The position numbers and the translations under genes were made by a program. From Streptomyces catenulae (GTDB taxonomy: Bacteria; Actinomycetota; Actinomycetes; Streptomycetales; Streptomycetaceae): a stretch of DNA of 64,000 nt. The notes beneath the pieces are model-generated. The model saw nothing but the letters and a program-made list of their open reading frames with translations, ran no database searches and had not been told where the DNA came from. Of the stretch, positions 16,711 to 25,499 are shown one piece after another. The stretch is taken from contig NZ_JODY01000024.1 of NCBI RefSeq assembly GCF_000718015.1, positions 29,230 to 93,229 on the forward strand, written 5' to 3'. Positions within the stretch are counted from its first letter, which is position 1. Each line of letters begins with the position of its first letter.

Positions 16711-18363
16711 GTGAACGGACCTCTCATCGTCCAGAGCGACAAGACGCTGCTGCTGGAGGTGGACCACGAGTCGGCGGACGCCTGCCGACGGGCCATCGCG
16801 CCGTTCGCGGAGCTGGAGCGGGCGCCCGAGCACATCCACACGTACCGGGTGACACCGCTCGGACTGTGGAACGCGCGGGCCGCCGGGCACGACGCCGAGC
16901 AGGTCGTGGACGCGCTGGTGCAGTTCTCCCGCTATCCGGTGCCGCACGCGCTGCTCGTCGACATCGCCGAGACCATGTCGCGGTACGGGCGGCTGACGCT
17001 GGTCAAGCACCCCGCGCACGGGCTCGTGCTGACCACCACCGACCGGCCGGTGCTGGAGGAGGTGCTGCGGTCGAAGAAGGTCCAGCCGCTGGTCGGCGCG
17101 CGGCTCGACCCCGACAACGTCGTGGTGCACCCCTCCGAGCGCGGGCAGATCAAGCAGACGCTGCTGAAGCTCGGCTGGCCCGCCGAGGACCTCGCCGGAT
17201 ATGTCGACGGCGAGGCGCACCCGATCGCGCTCGCCGAGGACGGCTGGGCGCTGCGGCCGTACCAGCAGCAGGCCGTGGAGGGCTTCTGGCACGGCGGCTC
17301 CGGTGTCGTCGTACTGCCGTGTGGTGCGGGAAAGACGCTGGTCGGGGCCGGTGCGATGGCGCAGGCGAAGGCCACCACGCTGATCCTGGTCACCAACACC
17401 GTCTCGGCCCGGCAGTGGAAGCACGAGCTGGTGAAGCGGACCACGCTCACCGAGGAGGAGATCGGCGAGTACAGCGGGACGAAGAAGGAGATCCGGCCCG
17501 TCACCATCGCCACGTACCAGGTGCTGACGACGAAGCGGAAGGGCGTCTATCCGCATCTGGAGCTGTTCGACTCCCGGGACTGGGGCCTGATCGTCTACGA
17601 CGAGGTCCATCTGCTGCCCGCGCCGGTCTTCAAGTTCACCGCCGACCTCCAGGCCCGCCGCCGCCTCGGACTGACCGCGACGCTGGTGCGCGAGGACGGC
17701 CGGGAGTCGGACGTCTTCTCGCTGATCGGCCCGAAGCGGTTCGACGCGCCGTGGAAGGAGATCGAGGCGCAGGGGTACATCGCGCCCGCGGACTGCGTCG
17801 AGGTGCGGGTCAGCCTCTCCGACTCGGAGCGGCTGGCGTACGCGACGGCGGAGACCGAGGAGAAGTACCGCTTCTGCGCGACGACCGGCAGCAAGCAGCG
17901 GGTCACCGAGGCGCTGGTCCGGCGGCACCAGGGCGAACAGACGCTGGTCATCGGGCAGTACATCGACCAGCTGGACGAGTTGGGCGCGCATCTGGACGCC
18001 CCGGTGATCAAGGGCGAGACGACCAACGCGCAGCGCGAGAAGCTCTTCGACGCCTTCCGGGAGGGCGAGATCTCGGTGCTCGTCGTCTCCAAGGTGGCGA
18101 ACTTCTCGATCGACCTGCCGGAGGCGACCGTCGCGATCCAGGTCTCCGGAACCTTCGGCTCCCGTCAGGAGGAGGCGCAGCGGCTGGGCCGGGTGCTGCG
18201 GCCGAAGGCGGACGGGCACGAGGCGCGCTTCTACTCCGTCGTCGCCCGCGACACCGTCGACCAGGACTTCGCCGCCCACCGGCAGCGCTTCCTCGCCGAG
18301 CAGGGCTACGCGTACCGGATCGTGGACGCGACCGAGCTGCTCTCCGCGGAGGAGGACGCCTGA
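16711..18363 (+). CDS. DNA repair helicase XPB
   Basis: The 550-aa protein is an SF2 3'-5' helicase of the bacterial XPB type. An N-terminal damage-recognition-like domain (1-180) precedes motif I LPCGAGKTL (about 201-209), motif Ia VTNTVSARQWK, motif II YDEVH (about 292-296), motif III LGLTATLVR, the RED motif REDGRES, and C-terminal motifs IV-VI ending QEEAQRLGRVLRP. GTG 16711 is chosen over longer in-frame starts because of GGAAGGCGAGG upstream and the conserved N-terminus. It would act in nucleotide excision repair with the helicase-associated protein at 9891, from which the STAND island now separates it. Confidence 0.92.
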   Translation: MNGPLIVQSDKTLLLEVDHESADACRRAIAPFAELERAPEHIHTYRVTPLGLWNARAAGHDAEQVVDALVQFSRYPVPHALLVDIAETMSRYGRLTLVKHPAHGLVLTTTDRPVLEEVLRSKKVQPLVGARLDPDNVVVHPSERGQIKQTLLKLGWPAEDLAGYVDGEAHPIALAEDGWALRPYQQQAVEGFWHGGSGVVVLPCGAGKTLVGAGAMAQAKATTLILVTNTVSARQWKHELVKRTTLTEEEIGEYSGTKKEIRPVTIATYQVLTTKRKGVYPHLELFDSRDWGLIVYDEVHLLPAPVFKFTADLQARRRLGLTATLVREDGRESDVFSLIGPKRFDAPWKEIEAQGYIAPADCVEVRVSLSDSERLAYATAETEEKYRFCATTGSKQRVTEALVRRHQGEQTLVIGQYIDQLDELGAHLDAPVIKGETTNAQREKLFDAFREGEISVLVVSKVANFSIDLPEATVAIQVSGTFGSRQEEAQRLGRVLRPKADGHEARFYSVVARDTVDQDFAAHRQRFLAEQGYAYRIVDATELLSAEEDA

Positions 18364-18377
18364 GCCCTCGGGCTCAG
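18360..18377. terminator. Hairpin spanning both convergent stop codons
   Basis: CTGAGCCCTCGGGCTCAG is a perfect inverted repeat that contains the XPB stop codon on one strand and the glycosyltransferase stop codon on the other. It is short but GC-rich and placed to end both transcripts. Confidence 0.45.
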
Positions 18378-19708
18378 CCCGCGCCCTGCACCGGCTCCCG
18401 GGCGCCGTCCGGTACGGCCGACGCCGGGGCCGGTATTCGGACCGCGCGGGCGCCGGTCCGGGGGCGCGGCACGGCGGTGCCGGAGGGCGTGCCCGGCGCC
18501 CCGGGCGCGGTGCGGGTGTGCCACACCACCGCGGCCAGCAGGGCCAGGCCGAGCAGCGGGTAGGGCGAGGTCAGGGGCTGTTCCCACCAGCTGAAGTGGA
18601 GATCGCGGTCACCGGCGTGCGGGACGATCCACAGGGTGCGGGCGGTGAACGCGACGGTGACGGCGGCGAGCAGCGCGCGGCGCCACGGGATGCGGTAGGT
18701 GTGCGCGGCGAGCGCGATGAGCAGCGGGACGCACCAGACCCAGTGGTGGGACCAGCTGATCGGCGAGACCAGCAGCGCGGTGACGGCGGTGCAGAGCACG
18801 CCCCAGAGGTCCGAGCCGCGGCGCCGGTGGACGCGGTAGGCGGCCCAGAGTCCGCCGACCGCGGTGAGCAGCGCGGCGACCGCCCAGACGGCGCCGGGCT
18901 CGGGGGTGTGCAGCACACGGGCGAGCAGGCCCTGGAGCGCTTGGTTGTCGACGATCCAGACCTTGCCGACCCGGTCGGTCTCGAACATCCGCCGGGTCCA
19001 GAAGTCGATGCTGGCGTCCGGCAGCACCAGGAAGCCGAGGACGACCGATCCGACGAATCCGGCCAGCGCGGTGCAGGCGGCCTTCACCCGGCCGGTGACC
19101 AGCAGATAGACCGCGAAGATCGCCGGGGTGAGCTTCACCCCGGCGGCGATGCCGACGGCGAGCCCCTTGAGGCGGGCGCCGTCCGGGCGGCTCAGGTCCC
19201 ACAGGACGAGGCAGGTCAGCGCGAGGTTGACCTGGCCGAAGATCAGGGTCTGGAACACCGGCTCCAGCCAGATCCCGAGCGCTGTGGCGCCCAGCACGGC
19301 GGGCGCGGTGTAGGCGGAGCGCCGTACCCCGGCGGCTTTGCAGGAGAGCTGGATCAGCGCGGCGAGCAGGGCGGCGTTGGCGGTGAAGCAGGCGACCTTG
19401 AGGGTGGCGAGGGAGATCCACGTGGTGGGGATGAAGAGCAGGGCGGCGAAGGGCGGGTAGGTGGCCGGGAGGTTCCACTTGGTGGTGGTGAAGCCGTAGA
19501 GGTCGCTGCCGGAGGCGGCGGCCTGACCCTCGGCGCGGTAGACCTCGATGTCGGGCATGGCCAGCGGGTGGACGGTGTAGAGCACGCCCAGTCCGATGAG
19601 GGAGGCCGCGAGCAGTGCCCCGGCGATGACCGCGCGGTGCGGGTGCGCGACGCTCTGCGCCCAGGTGCGCCTCCATGTCCACGTCCGCGTCCCGTCGGCG
19701 GCAGACAC
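18374..19708 (-). CDS. GT87-family (DUF2029) polyprenyl-phosphate mannosyltransferase-like membrane protein
   Basis: The 444-aa polytopic protein has about ten to twelve membrane segments. After the first one comes the extracytoplasmic loop with MPDIEVYRAEGQ and TYPPFAALLF, the Asp and Tyr-Pro-Pro signature of GT87 alpha-mannosyltransferases. GVKLTPAIFAVYLL and SWSHHWVW follow later. The family transfers mannose from polyprenyl-phosphate-mannose to cell-envelope glycolipids. The C-terminal 50 residues are basic and cytoplasmic. It stands alone, convergent with XPB. The exact acceptor is unknown. Confidence 0.82.
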   Translation of the reverse strand: MSAADGTRTWTWRRTWAQSVAHPHRAVIAGALLAASLIGLGVLYTVHPLAMPDIEVYRAEGQAAASGSDLYGFTTTKWNLPATYPPFAALLFIPTTWISLATLKVACFTANAALLAALIQLSCKAAGVRRSAYTAPAVLGATALGIWLEPVFQTLIFGQVNLALTCLVLWDLSRPDGARLKGLAVGIAAGVKLTPAIFAVYLLVTGRVKAACTALAGFVGSVVLGFLVLPDASIDFWTRRMFETDRVGKVWIVDNQALQGLLARVLHTPEPGAVWAVAALLTAVGGLWAAYRVHRRRGSDLWGVLCTAVTALLVSPISWSHHWVWCVPLLIALAAHTYRIPWRRALLAAVTVAFTARTLWIVPHAGDRDLHFSWWEQPLTSPYPLLGLALLAAVVWHTRTAPGAPGTPSGTAVPRPRTGARAVRIPAPASAVPDGAREPVQGAG

Positions 19709-19890
19709 TCGTTCCCCTCCCCGTCGTCCTGCGCGCTCTTCAGCGGCGACGCTAACCGATCAGGGCCGACGGCCCGTAACCGTTTCCGGTCAACCAGATG
19801 TCCGGTGTGGAACGCGCCCGGACGCGCGGTGGCGAAGGCGGGCGGCGGCCCGCTGCCGGATGTCGGTGGTCCCGTCGGGGACGCGGCCGG

Positions 19891-20127
19891 TCAGGGACGT
19901 ATCCCGGCGGCGTCGCGGGTGCGGGAGGTGCGGCGGTCGGCTCCCTCCTCTCCGTACTCGCCGAGGAGGACGACGCTGAGGGCGGCCGAGGCGAAGACCT
20001 TCACGGCGCGCAGGGCGCTGCCGACCGGGTGGCGGCCGCTGTGGGCGGGGCCGAGGGCGGTGGCGCCCTTCATCGGGTGCAGGGATGCCGGGTGTCCGGC
20101 TGCGGGGCTGATCGTTGCGCTGCTCAT
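19891..20127 (-). CDS. Small hypothetical protein with one hydrophobic segment
   Basis: This 78-aa product carries HPVGSALRAVKVFASAALSV and VVLLGEYGEE, one likely membrane-associated helix, with basic and disordered ends. I recall similar small Streptomyces proteins but no function. The ATG at 20127 has GGAGG only 1 nt upstream, which is tight; an ATG at 20178 in frame is the alternative. It ends 180 bp from the GT87 start on the same strand. Confidence 0.45.
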   Translation of the reverse strand: MSSATISPAAGHPASLHPMKGATALGPAHSGRHPVGSALRAVKVFASAALSVVLLGEYGEEGADRRTSRTRDAAGIRP

Positions 20128-20217
20128 GCCTCCATCATGGTTTTCACGCGAATGCCGCACATCGGCCCATGGACCCATTCCCGGACCGATGGGCCTCTGA
20201 CTGCGGTATCACCCGCA

Positions 20218-20262
20218 CCCCCTACCGGAGATGTACGTACCCCCTACGGAAGGGGGACGGCC
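20218..20262. repeat. CCCCCTACGG repeat patch upstream of helR
   Basis: CCCCCTACCGG, GTACGTAC and CCCCCTACGGAAGGGGG occur within 45 bp. They belong to the same word family as the repeats at 6262-6509, 7688-7850 and 9552-9862. Confidence 0.4.
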
Positions 20263-20272
20263 CGGCGGCGGC

Positions 20273-20317
20273 CGCAGGTCGGCGGGTCATACCGCCACAT
20301 CTCCCCGCCGACCTGCG
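20273..20317. repeat. 14-bp inverted repeat upstream of helR
   Basis: CGCAGGTCGGCGGG (20273-20286) and its exact reverse complement (20304-20317) are separated by 17 nt. It lies about 80 bp upstream of the helR -35 box. It may be a terminator for upstream read-through or a regulatory dyad; no T-tract follows. Confidence 0.5.
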
Positions 20318-20398
20318 CGGACGGGCCGGGCGGTGCGGTGGGCGGAGCGGCCCGGCGGACGGCCGCAGCCGCGCCCCGTCCGGTCCGCGGAAATTGCG

Positions 20399-20428
20399 TT
20401 GGCGCCCCGCCCGCCCCCTGACTAGAAT
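20399..20428 (+). promoter_or_regulatory. Candidate helR promoter
   Basis: TTGGCG (20399-20404), an 18-bp spacer and TAGAAT (20423-20428) fit the Streptomyces vegetative promoter. This predicts a 5' leader of about 200 nt before the GTG start. No rifamycin-associated element was found nearby. Confidence 0.5.
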
Positions 20429-20635
20429 CGCGCGTCTCCCTGCCTCCCGCCGGTCTTCCGTCGAGGAGCGCCGCCGACCGGACGGAAACCGGCCGGTCCT
20501 TCGCACCACGCCGATGACCGCCCCACGTCCCCGCGGGCGTGGCGCCATCCGGCGTCCGTTCCGTACGACGGCCCGCCGTGCCCGCCCGCCGTGGCGCACG
20601 CCCGCCGCAGTGAGAGTCCACCGGAGGCAACGCCC

Positions 20636-22762
20636 GTGCCCGCGCACGCCCAGCACCCCGTACCCGAACCGCACGCCCCGGCCGCCGGTGAGGGCGCCGA
20701 TCCGCTCGGCAGCGAGCGGGACCATCTCGCCGCCTCCCGGGCCGCGCTGCGCGCGATGCGCGCCGACGCCGAGGCGCTGAACATCGCCGACGTCACCGCG
20801 AACTGGGTCAACGCCGAGGTCCTCCAGGGCGAGATCGACGCCCGGATCAAGGCGCTCGCCGATCTCGCCCACACCCCGCTCTTCTTCGGCCGCCTGGACT
20901 ATCTGCACGCGCCGGGCCTCGACCCGTCCGAGGGCGGCGCGGGCGGTCACGACGGCGAGAACTTCTACATCGGGCGGCGCCACGTCCACGACGCGCACGG
21001 CGACCCGATGGTGATCGACTGGCGTGCGCCGGTCTCCCAGGCGTTCTACCGGGCGTCCAAGAAGGACCCGTTGGACCTCCGGATGCGCCGCAGGTTCGGC
21101 TACACCGGCGGCGAGCTGACCGCGTACGAGGACGAGCACCTGAGCGATCCGGCGGAGGCGGAGCGGACGAGTCAGCTGCTCCAGGCGGAGATCGAGCGGC
21201 CACGCGTCGGCCCGATGCGGGACATCGTCGCGACGATCCAGCCGGAGCAGGACGAGATCGTCCGTGCCGGGATCAGCGGTTCGGTGTGCGTCCAGGGGGC
21301 GCCGGGCACCGGGAAGACGGCGGTGGGTCTGCACCGGGTCGCGTATCTGCTGTACGCGCACCGGGAGCGGCTGGCCCGTTCGGGCACCCTCGTCATCGGG
21401 CCGAACGACTCGTTCCTCCACTACATCGAGCAGGTTCTGCCGGCCCTGGGTGAGCTGGAGGTCAAACAGGCCACCGTGGACTCCCTGGTGGGCCATGTGG
21501 AGGTGCGCGCCAAGGACGACGCGGTGGCCGCGTCGGTCAAGGGCGACGCGCGGATGGCCGAGGTGCTGCGGCGGGCGGTGCGCGCGCACATCACACCGCC
21601 CGAGGAGGCGTGCGTGGTGGTGCGCGGCTCACGGCGCTGGCGCATTCCGGCCTACGAACTCCAGGAGATCGTGGAGGAGTTGCGGGACCGGGACATCCGC
21701 TACGGCGCGGCGCGCGAGGCGCTGCCGCAGCGGATCGCGCATGCGGTGCTGGTGCGGATGGAGCAGGCGGGCGAGGCGCCGGACGACCGGGTGCAGGACG
21801 CGGTGGCGCGGAACGCCGCGGTGAAGGCGACGGTCAAGGCGGTCTGGCCGCCGGTGGATCCGGCGAAGCTGGTGCTGCGGCTGCTGGGCGATGCGGAGTT
21901 CCTGGCCGCGCACGCCGAGGGGCTGCTGACGCCCGAGGAGCAGAAGGCGATCCTGTGGGTGAAGCCGGCGCGGAGCGTGAAGAGCGCCAAGTGGTCGTCG
22001 GCGGACGCGGTGTTGATCGACGAGGCGATGGACCTGGTGGCGCGGACGCCGTCGCTGGGCCATGTGGTGCTGGACGAGGCGCAGGACCTGTCGCCGATGC
22101 AGTACCGCGCGGTGGGCCGCCGCTGTACGACGGGTTCGGTGACGGTCCTGGGGGACATCGCCCAGGGGACCACGCCGTGGGCGACCGACACCTGGGAGGA
22201 GGCCCTTCGCCACATGGGGAAGCCGGGTTCGGTGGTCGAGGAGCTGACGCAGGGGTTCCGGGTGCCGCGTGAGGTCATCGCGTACGCCTCCCGGCTGCTT
22301 CCGGCCATCGCGCCGGATCTGCGGGAGGCCACCTCGATCCGTGAGGCGGCGGGCGATTTCGAGATCCGTACGGTGCGCCCGGAGACGCTGGACGCCTCGG
22401 TGCTGGCGGCGTGCCACGATGCGCTGGCCAAGGAGGGTTCGATCGGTCTGATCGCGGCGGACGCCCGGGTGCCGGGGCTGCGTGCCGCCCTGGAGGAGGA
22501 CGGGCTGCGCTGTCTCGCGCCGGGTGAGGAGACGTCCGCGGAGGCGCGGCTGACGCTGGTGCCGGCGACGCTGGCCAAGGGTCTGGAGTACGACTACGTG
22601 GTGCTGGACGAGCCCGCCGCGATCGTCGACGGCGAGCCGGACGAGCGCACCGGTCTGCGCCGTCTCTACGTCTGTCTGACCCGTCCGGTGTCGGGGCTGA
22701 CGGTCGTCCACGCGACGGGGCTGCCGGAGCAGTTGACGGACGGCGGCGGCGCGGTCGCGTAG
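20636..22762 (+). CDS. helR: RNA polymerase-recycling ATPase HelR (HelD family)
   Basis: The 708-aa protein is a UvrD-like SF1 ATPase of the HelD/HelR class. HelR removes stalled or rifamycin-bound RNA polymerase and gives tolerance to rifamycins. An N-terminal coiled-coil arm (SERDHLAASRAALRAMRADA) precedes FYIGRRHVHD and MVIDWRAPVSQAFYRAS, Walker A GAPGTGKTAVGL (about 220-231), Walker B LDEAQDLSPMQ and ALAKGLEYDYVVLDEPA. GTG 20636 has GGAGG 9 nt upstream; a longer start at 20591 has none. Known homologues are rifampicin-induced through a RAE; none is visible here, although a RAE does occur at 35437. Confidence 0.88.
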   Translation: MPAHAQHPVPEPHAPAAGEGADPLGSERDHLAASRAALRAMRADAEALNIADVTANWVNAEVLQGEIDARIKALADLAHTPLFFGRLDYLHAPGLDPSEGGAGGHDGENFYIGRRHVHDAHGDPMVIDWRAPVSQAFYRASKKDPLDLRMRRRFGYTGGELTAYEDEHLSDPAEAERTSQLLQAEIERPRVGPMRDIVATIQPEQDEIVRAGISGSVCVQGAPGTGKTAVGLHRVAYLLYAHRERLARSGTLVIGPNDSFLHYIEQVLPALGELEVKQATVDSLVGHVEVRAKDDAVAASVKGDARMAEVLRRAVRAHITPPEEACVVVRGSRRWRIPAYELQEIVEELRDRDIRYGAAREALPQRIAHAVLVRMEQAGEAPDDRVQDAVARNAAVKATVKAVWPPVDPAKLVLRLLGDAEFLAAHAEGLLTPEEQKAILWVKPARSVKSAKWSSADAVLIDEAMDLVARTPSLGHVVLDEAQDLSPMQYRAVGRRCTTGSVTVLGDIAQGTTPWATDTWEEALRHMGKPGSVVEELTQGFRVPREVIAYASRLLPAIAPDLREATSIREAAGDFEIRTVRPETLDASVLAACHDALAKEGSIGLIAADARVPGLRAALEEDGLRCLAPGEETSAEARLTLVPATLAKGLEYDYVVLDEPAAIVDGEPDERTGLRRLYVCLTRPVSGLTVVHATGLPEQLTDGGGAVA

Positions 22763-22781
22763 ACCCGTCGGGACTGTGTGT

Positions 22782-22816
22782 CCCGGGGCGCGGGCAGGTG
22801 CGGCGCGCGCCCCGGG
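22782..22816. terminator. Hairpin between convergent helR and cutC
   Basis: CCCGGGGCGCG (22782-22792) pairs with CGCGCCCCGGG (22806-22816) around a 13-nt loop. It lies between the two stop codons and probably ends both transcripts. Confidence 0.55.
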
Positions 22817-22820
22817 TCGG

Positions 22821-23528
22821 TCACCCCTCGGCGCCGTCCAGGGCGGTGCGCCAGCGGCGGACGGCCGCCGCGTCCACGGGGGCGGACCAGCCGTGCGGGC
22901 GGGCGGCGCCGCCGATGTGGAAGGCGTCGACCCCGGCCGCGCACAGGGTGGGGAGGTGCTCCAGGGTGAGGCCGCCGCCCACCAGGACCTGCGGGGCGTA
23001 GCCGGGCTCACCTGCGGTGGTGCGGGCGTGTTCGGCGAGGAGGGTGGGCAGTCCGTCGGCGACGCCGGTGGCGGCTCCGGCGGTGAGGAAGGTGTCCGGA
23101 CCGCCGGTCAGCGTGGCGAGTGCGGTGCGGAGCGCGGTGCGGTCGGCGGCGTGGTCGAGGGCGCGGTGGAAGGTCCAGCGGCAGCCGTCGATCGCCTCGG
23201 TGAGCGCCCGTACGGTGGCGAGGTCGGGGTGGCCGTCCGGGGTGAGGAAGCCGAGGACGAATTCGTCGGCGCCCTCGGCGCGGAGCGCGGCGGCGTCCGC
23301 GCGGAGGGCGTCCACGTCGCCCGCGACGAAGCCGCCGCTGTGGCGGAGCATCACCCGGAGGGGGATGTCGACGGCGGCGCGGATCGCGGCGAAGACGGCG
23401 CGGGGCGGGGTGAGCCCGTCGGCGGCCATGTCGGTGACGAGTTCGAGGCGGTCGGCCCCGCCGGTCTGCGCCGCGACCGCGTCCTGCGGGTCGAGCGCGA
23501 TCACCTCCAGCAGTGCGCGGTTACTCAT
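22821..23528 (-). CDS. cutC: CutC-family copper homeostasis protein
   Basis: The 235-aa CutC-type TIM barrel has the family blocks LLEVIALDPQDAVAAQTGGADRLEL, VMLRHSGGFV, EFVLGFLTPDG, WTFHRALDHA and VLVGGGLTLEHL. The family is named for copper tolerance, but its enzymatic role is unclear. The cytoplasmic product has full length. ATG 23528 is the conserved start; the ribosome site is weak (GGGGTCCC). A DasR-like palindrome lies 71 bp upstream (23599), which might place it in the GlcNAc regulon. Confidence 0.88.
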   Translation of the reverse strand: MSNRALLEVIALDPQDAVAAQTGGADRLELVTDMAADGLTPPRAVFAAIRAAVDIPLRVMLRHSGGFVAGDVDALRADAAALRAEGADEFVLGFLTPDGHPDLATVRALTEAIDGCRWTFHRALDHAADRTALRTALATLTGGPDTFLTAGAATGVADGLPTLLAEHARTTAGEPGYAPQVLVGGGLTLEHLPTLCAAGVDAFHIGGAARPHGWSAPVDAAAVRRWRTALDGAEG

Positions 23529-23598
23529 GGGACCCCAATCGGTGGTGGGTGTGGCGGACGGGCGCCGTGTGGGTGGCGACGCCCGGGGAGCCGCCGCG

Positions 23599-23614
23599 AT
23601 AGGTCTAGTCCAAT
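23599..23614. promoter_or_regulatory. DasR-like dre palindrome upstream of cutC
   Basis: ATAGGTCTAGTCCAAT matches 12 of 16 positions of the dre consensus ACTGGTCTAGACCAGT (from memory), including the central CTAG. It lies 71 bp upstream of the cutC ATG, where a repressor could act. Confidence 0.45.
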
Positions 23615-23931
23615 CACGGCCCAGCGTAAACGGTGCCCGCCGCTCCACGGGTTTTTTACGGAACGGACACGGCCGGAAACGTTCCGTACCCACCCCGGTG
23701 CGGCGGGGCGCCGCCACCCGCCACCCTCGGGGAACGCCGTTCCGGACGACGGACCGCCCGCCCCGTCGGCACCTCTCCGGGCGGCGCGTTTTACGCCCGG
23801 AGAGATGCCCTTCCGCCCGCCTCGGGCCCGGTTGAGAAGATGGTGTGAAACCCGGCGGATATGGGTAACACGCCTTCCCTGTAAGGGCGTTGCGGCAGGT
23901 CGCGGACGCCCGCCGACGGGGGGAGAGTCAC
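23615..23931. other. Gene-free stretch between cutC and the next operon
   Basis: No credible gene is seen in these 317 bp. Near 23869-23895 the imperfect dyad AACACGCCTT/AAGGGCGTT lies shortly before the start of the three-gene operon and could be part of its promoter control. Confidence 0.4.
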
Positions 23932-24393
23932 ATGTCAGAACTGGCCACGGTGTCCGCCGAGATCGCTCCGTATCTCGCGCTGGCGGCGAGCAGCCTCGGT
24001 ACGTCCGTGCTCACCGCGGCCCAGCAGCGGATCACGGATCGCGCGGTCGACGCCGGTGAGGGCTTCTTCCAGCGGTTGCTGGGGCACGGCGCCGACCGCA
24101 TCGGGGGCGGTACGGAGCCCGTGCTCGACGCGGACCGCGCGGCCACCCTGGACGGCAGGCTGGCCCGGCTGGACGACACCGAGCGGCAGGCGCTGGCGGA
24201 GGCCCTCGCCGCCTGGCTGGCCGGTCCCGTCACCGCGCGGGACGCCGCCGGTTTCCTCTCCCACCTGGCCCCGCGCCTCTCCGGCACCACGATCAACTCC
24301 CCCACCACCTACGGGGACCACTCCGCCGCGATCGGTGTGGTGCACGGCACCGTCCATCTGGGCGGCGGCACGGACACCGGGGCCGCCTCATGA
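23932..24393 (+). CDS. Hypothetical protein, first gene of a three-gene operon
   Basis: I do not recognise this 153-aa protein. The N-terminal 50 residues are hydrophobic-amphipathic (IAPYLALAASSLGTSVLTAAQ), the middle is alpha-helical (LDGRLARLDDTERQALAEAL), and the last 35 are Gly/Thr/His-rich (NSPTTYGDHSAAIGVVHGTV). This tail resembles short beta-helical tails such as HNNPVTTGPHSIAANDI in the next protein. GGGGAGAG precedes ATG 23932. Its stop overlaps the next start (ATGA), so both are made together and may interact. Confidence 0.65.
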   Translation: MSELATVSAEIAPYLALAASSLGTSVLTAAQQRITDRAVDAGEGFFQRLLGHGADRIGGGTEPVLDADRAATLDGRLARLDDTERQALAEALAAWLAGPVTARDAAGFLSHLAPRLSGTTINSPTTYGDHSAAIGVVHGTVHLGGGTDTGAAS

Positions 24394-25403
24394 GCCGCGG
24401 GAAGCCGCCGCGCCGCTCCCACAGCGCGAGACGCCCGGGGAGCGCGGGCACCCCGAACCCGCCGGGCCAGGCGCGCCCCGGCGACAACAGCGCAGGTCAG
24501 CGCCGTACCGGAGCCGGGAAGCCGGGAGCTTCCGGGCCGCGGGCCGACGCCGGGAAGCCGGGGCGCGCCGAAGCCGCGACCGGTGCCGACACCGGCGCCG
24601 ATGAGCCGCGCCCGGCCGGTGCCGGGAAGCCCTCCGGGAAGGGCCGCCGCCCCGCCGGAAGCGGGCCCGCCCCCGAGGTCCACCACCACGACGTCCGGCA
24701 CAACAACCCCGTCACCACCGGCCCGCACTCCATCGCCGCCAACGACATCAAGAACGTGATCATCCGCTGGGTGATGCACCCCAGCGCCCGCTGGCTGCCG
24801 CTGCTGCTGGCCTGCGCCGCCCTGGTGATCGCCCAGACGACCGACCCGCGCGGCCCGGTGGGTCAGTACGCGCTGTGCCTCTCGTTCGCCGTCCTCGCCG
24901 TCGCCGCGGGGGCGGTGCGGGTGCTGATCCGCAGGACGCCGAGCGTGGCGGCGGTGGGTGCGCTGTCGCTGGTCTCGGTGCTGGCCACGGTCGGCGGCTG
25001 GCTCTCGTTCCAGTACGCCGCCGCCCACGCCGACATCGATGTGACGGGTCAGGTGCAGGTCGCGGGCGGCAAGCTGCCGCTGACCGGCCGGGACAACACC
25101 GTCACCTTCGCGCTGGGCCCCGCCGAGCTGCGCGAGCCCCGGGAGCGGCTGCGGCTGACCCTGACCGTGTCGGACTGGGACCCGAGCGCCCCGGCGTGCA
25201 CGTACCGCACCTCGGCGACCGCGTATCTGATGAACGGCGGCGCCCCCGCGCAGCTGCCCGTCCGCTCCGGCCACCCCCTGGATTTCGTCCTGACCTCCGG
25301 CACCACCTCCGTACGGATCCAGGTGACGCTGGCGGACAAGGATCCCGGGCGGAACTGCCGGACGGACGTCCGGGCCGTCTCCGCCGTGCTGCACGACTCC
25401 TGA
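24390..25403 (+). CDS. Membrane protein of unknown function, second gene of operon
   Basis: The 337-aa protein has a basic, disordered N-terminal third (1-100, Gly/Pro/Lys-rich), then VHHHDVRHNNPVTTGPHSIA. About three membrane helices (RWLPLLLACAALVIA, YALCLSFAVLAVAAGAVRVL, SVAAVGALSLVSVLATVGGW) follow, and finally a roughly 120-residue extracellular beta-rich domain with cysteines at about 272 and 326 that could pair. The layout suggests a cytoplasm-to-surface connector. It overlaps the upstream gene by 4 nt and lies 96 bp before the solute-binding lipoprotein. Confidence 0.65.
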   Translation: MSRGKPPRRSHSARRPGSAGTPNPPGQARPGDNSAGQRRTGAGKPGASGPRADAGKPGRAEAATGADTGADEPRPAGAGKPSGKGRRPAGSGPAPEVHHHDVRHNNPVTTGPHSIAANDIKNVIIRWVMHPSARWLPLLLACAALVIAQTTDPRGPVGQYALCLSFAVLAVAAGAVRVLIRRTPSVAAVGALSLVSVLATVGGWLSFQYAAAHADIDVTGQVQVAGGKLPLTGRDNTVTFALGPAELREPRERLRLTLTVSDWDPSAPACTYRTSATAYLMNGGAPAQLPVRSGHPLDFVLTSGTTSVRIQVTLADKDPGRNCRTDVRAVSAVLHDS

Positions 25404-25499
25404 CCCGGGCCGTACGCGGGGCCGCGACCGGCCACCGCGTACGCCCGCCCGGCCGCCGCCGCGTCCCACCCGCCACACCACGCACAACGGGGAGATTCC

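Noticed and set aside
20128..20635. Rifamycin-associated element in front of helR
   Set aside because: Searched by eye for CTTGC-N-GCAAG with flanking G/C runs; none seen.
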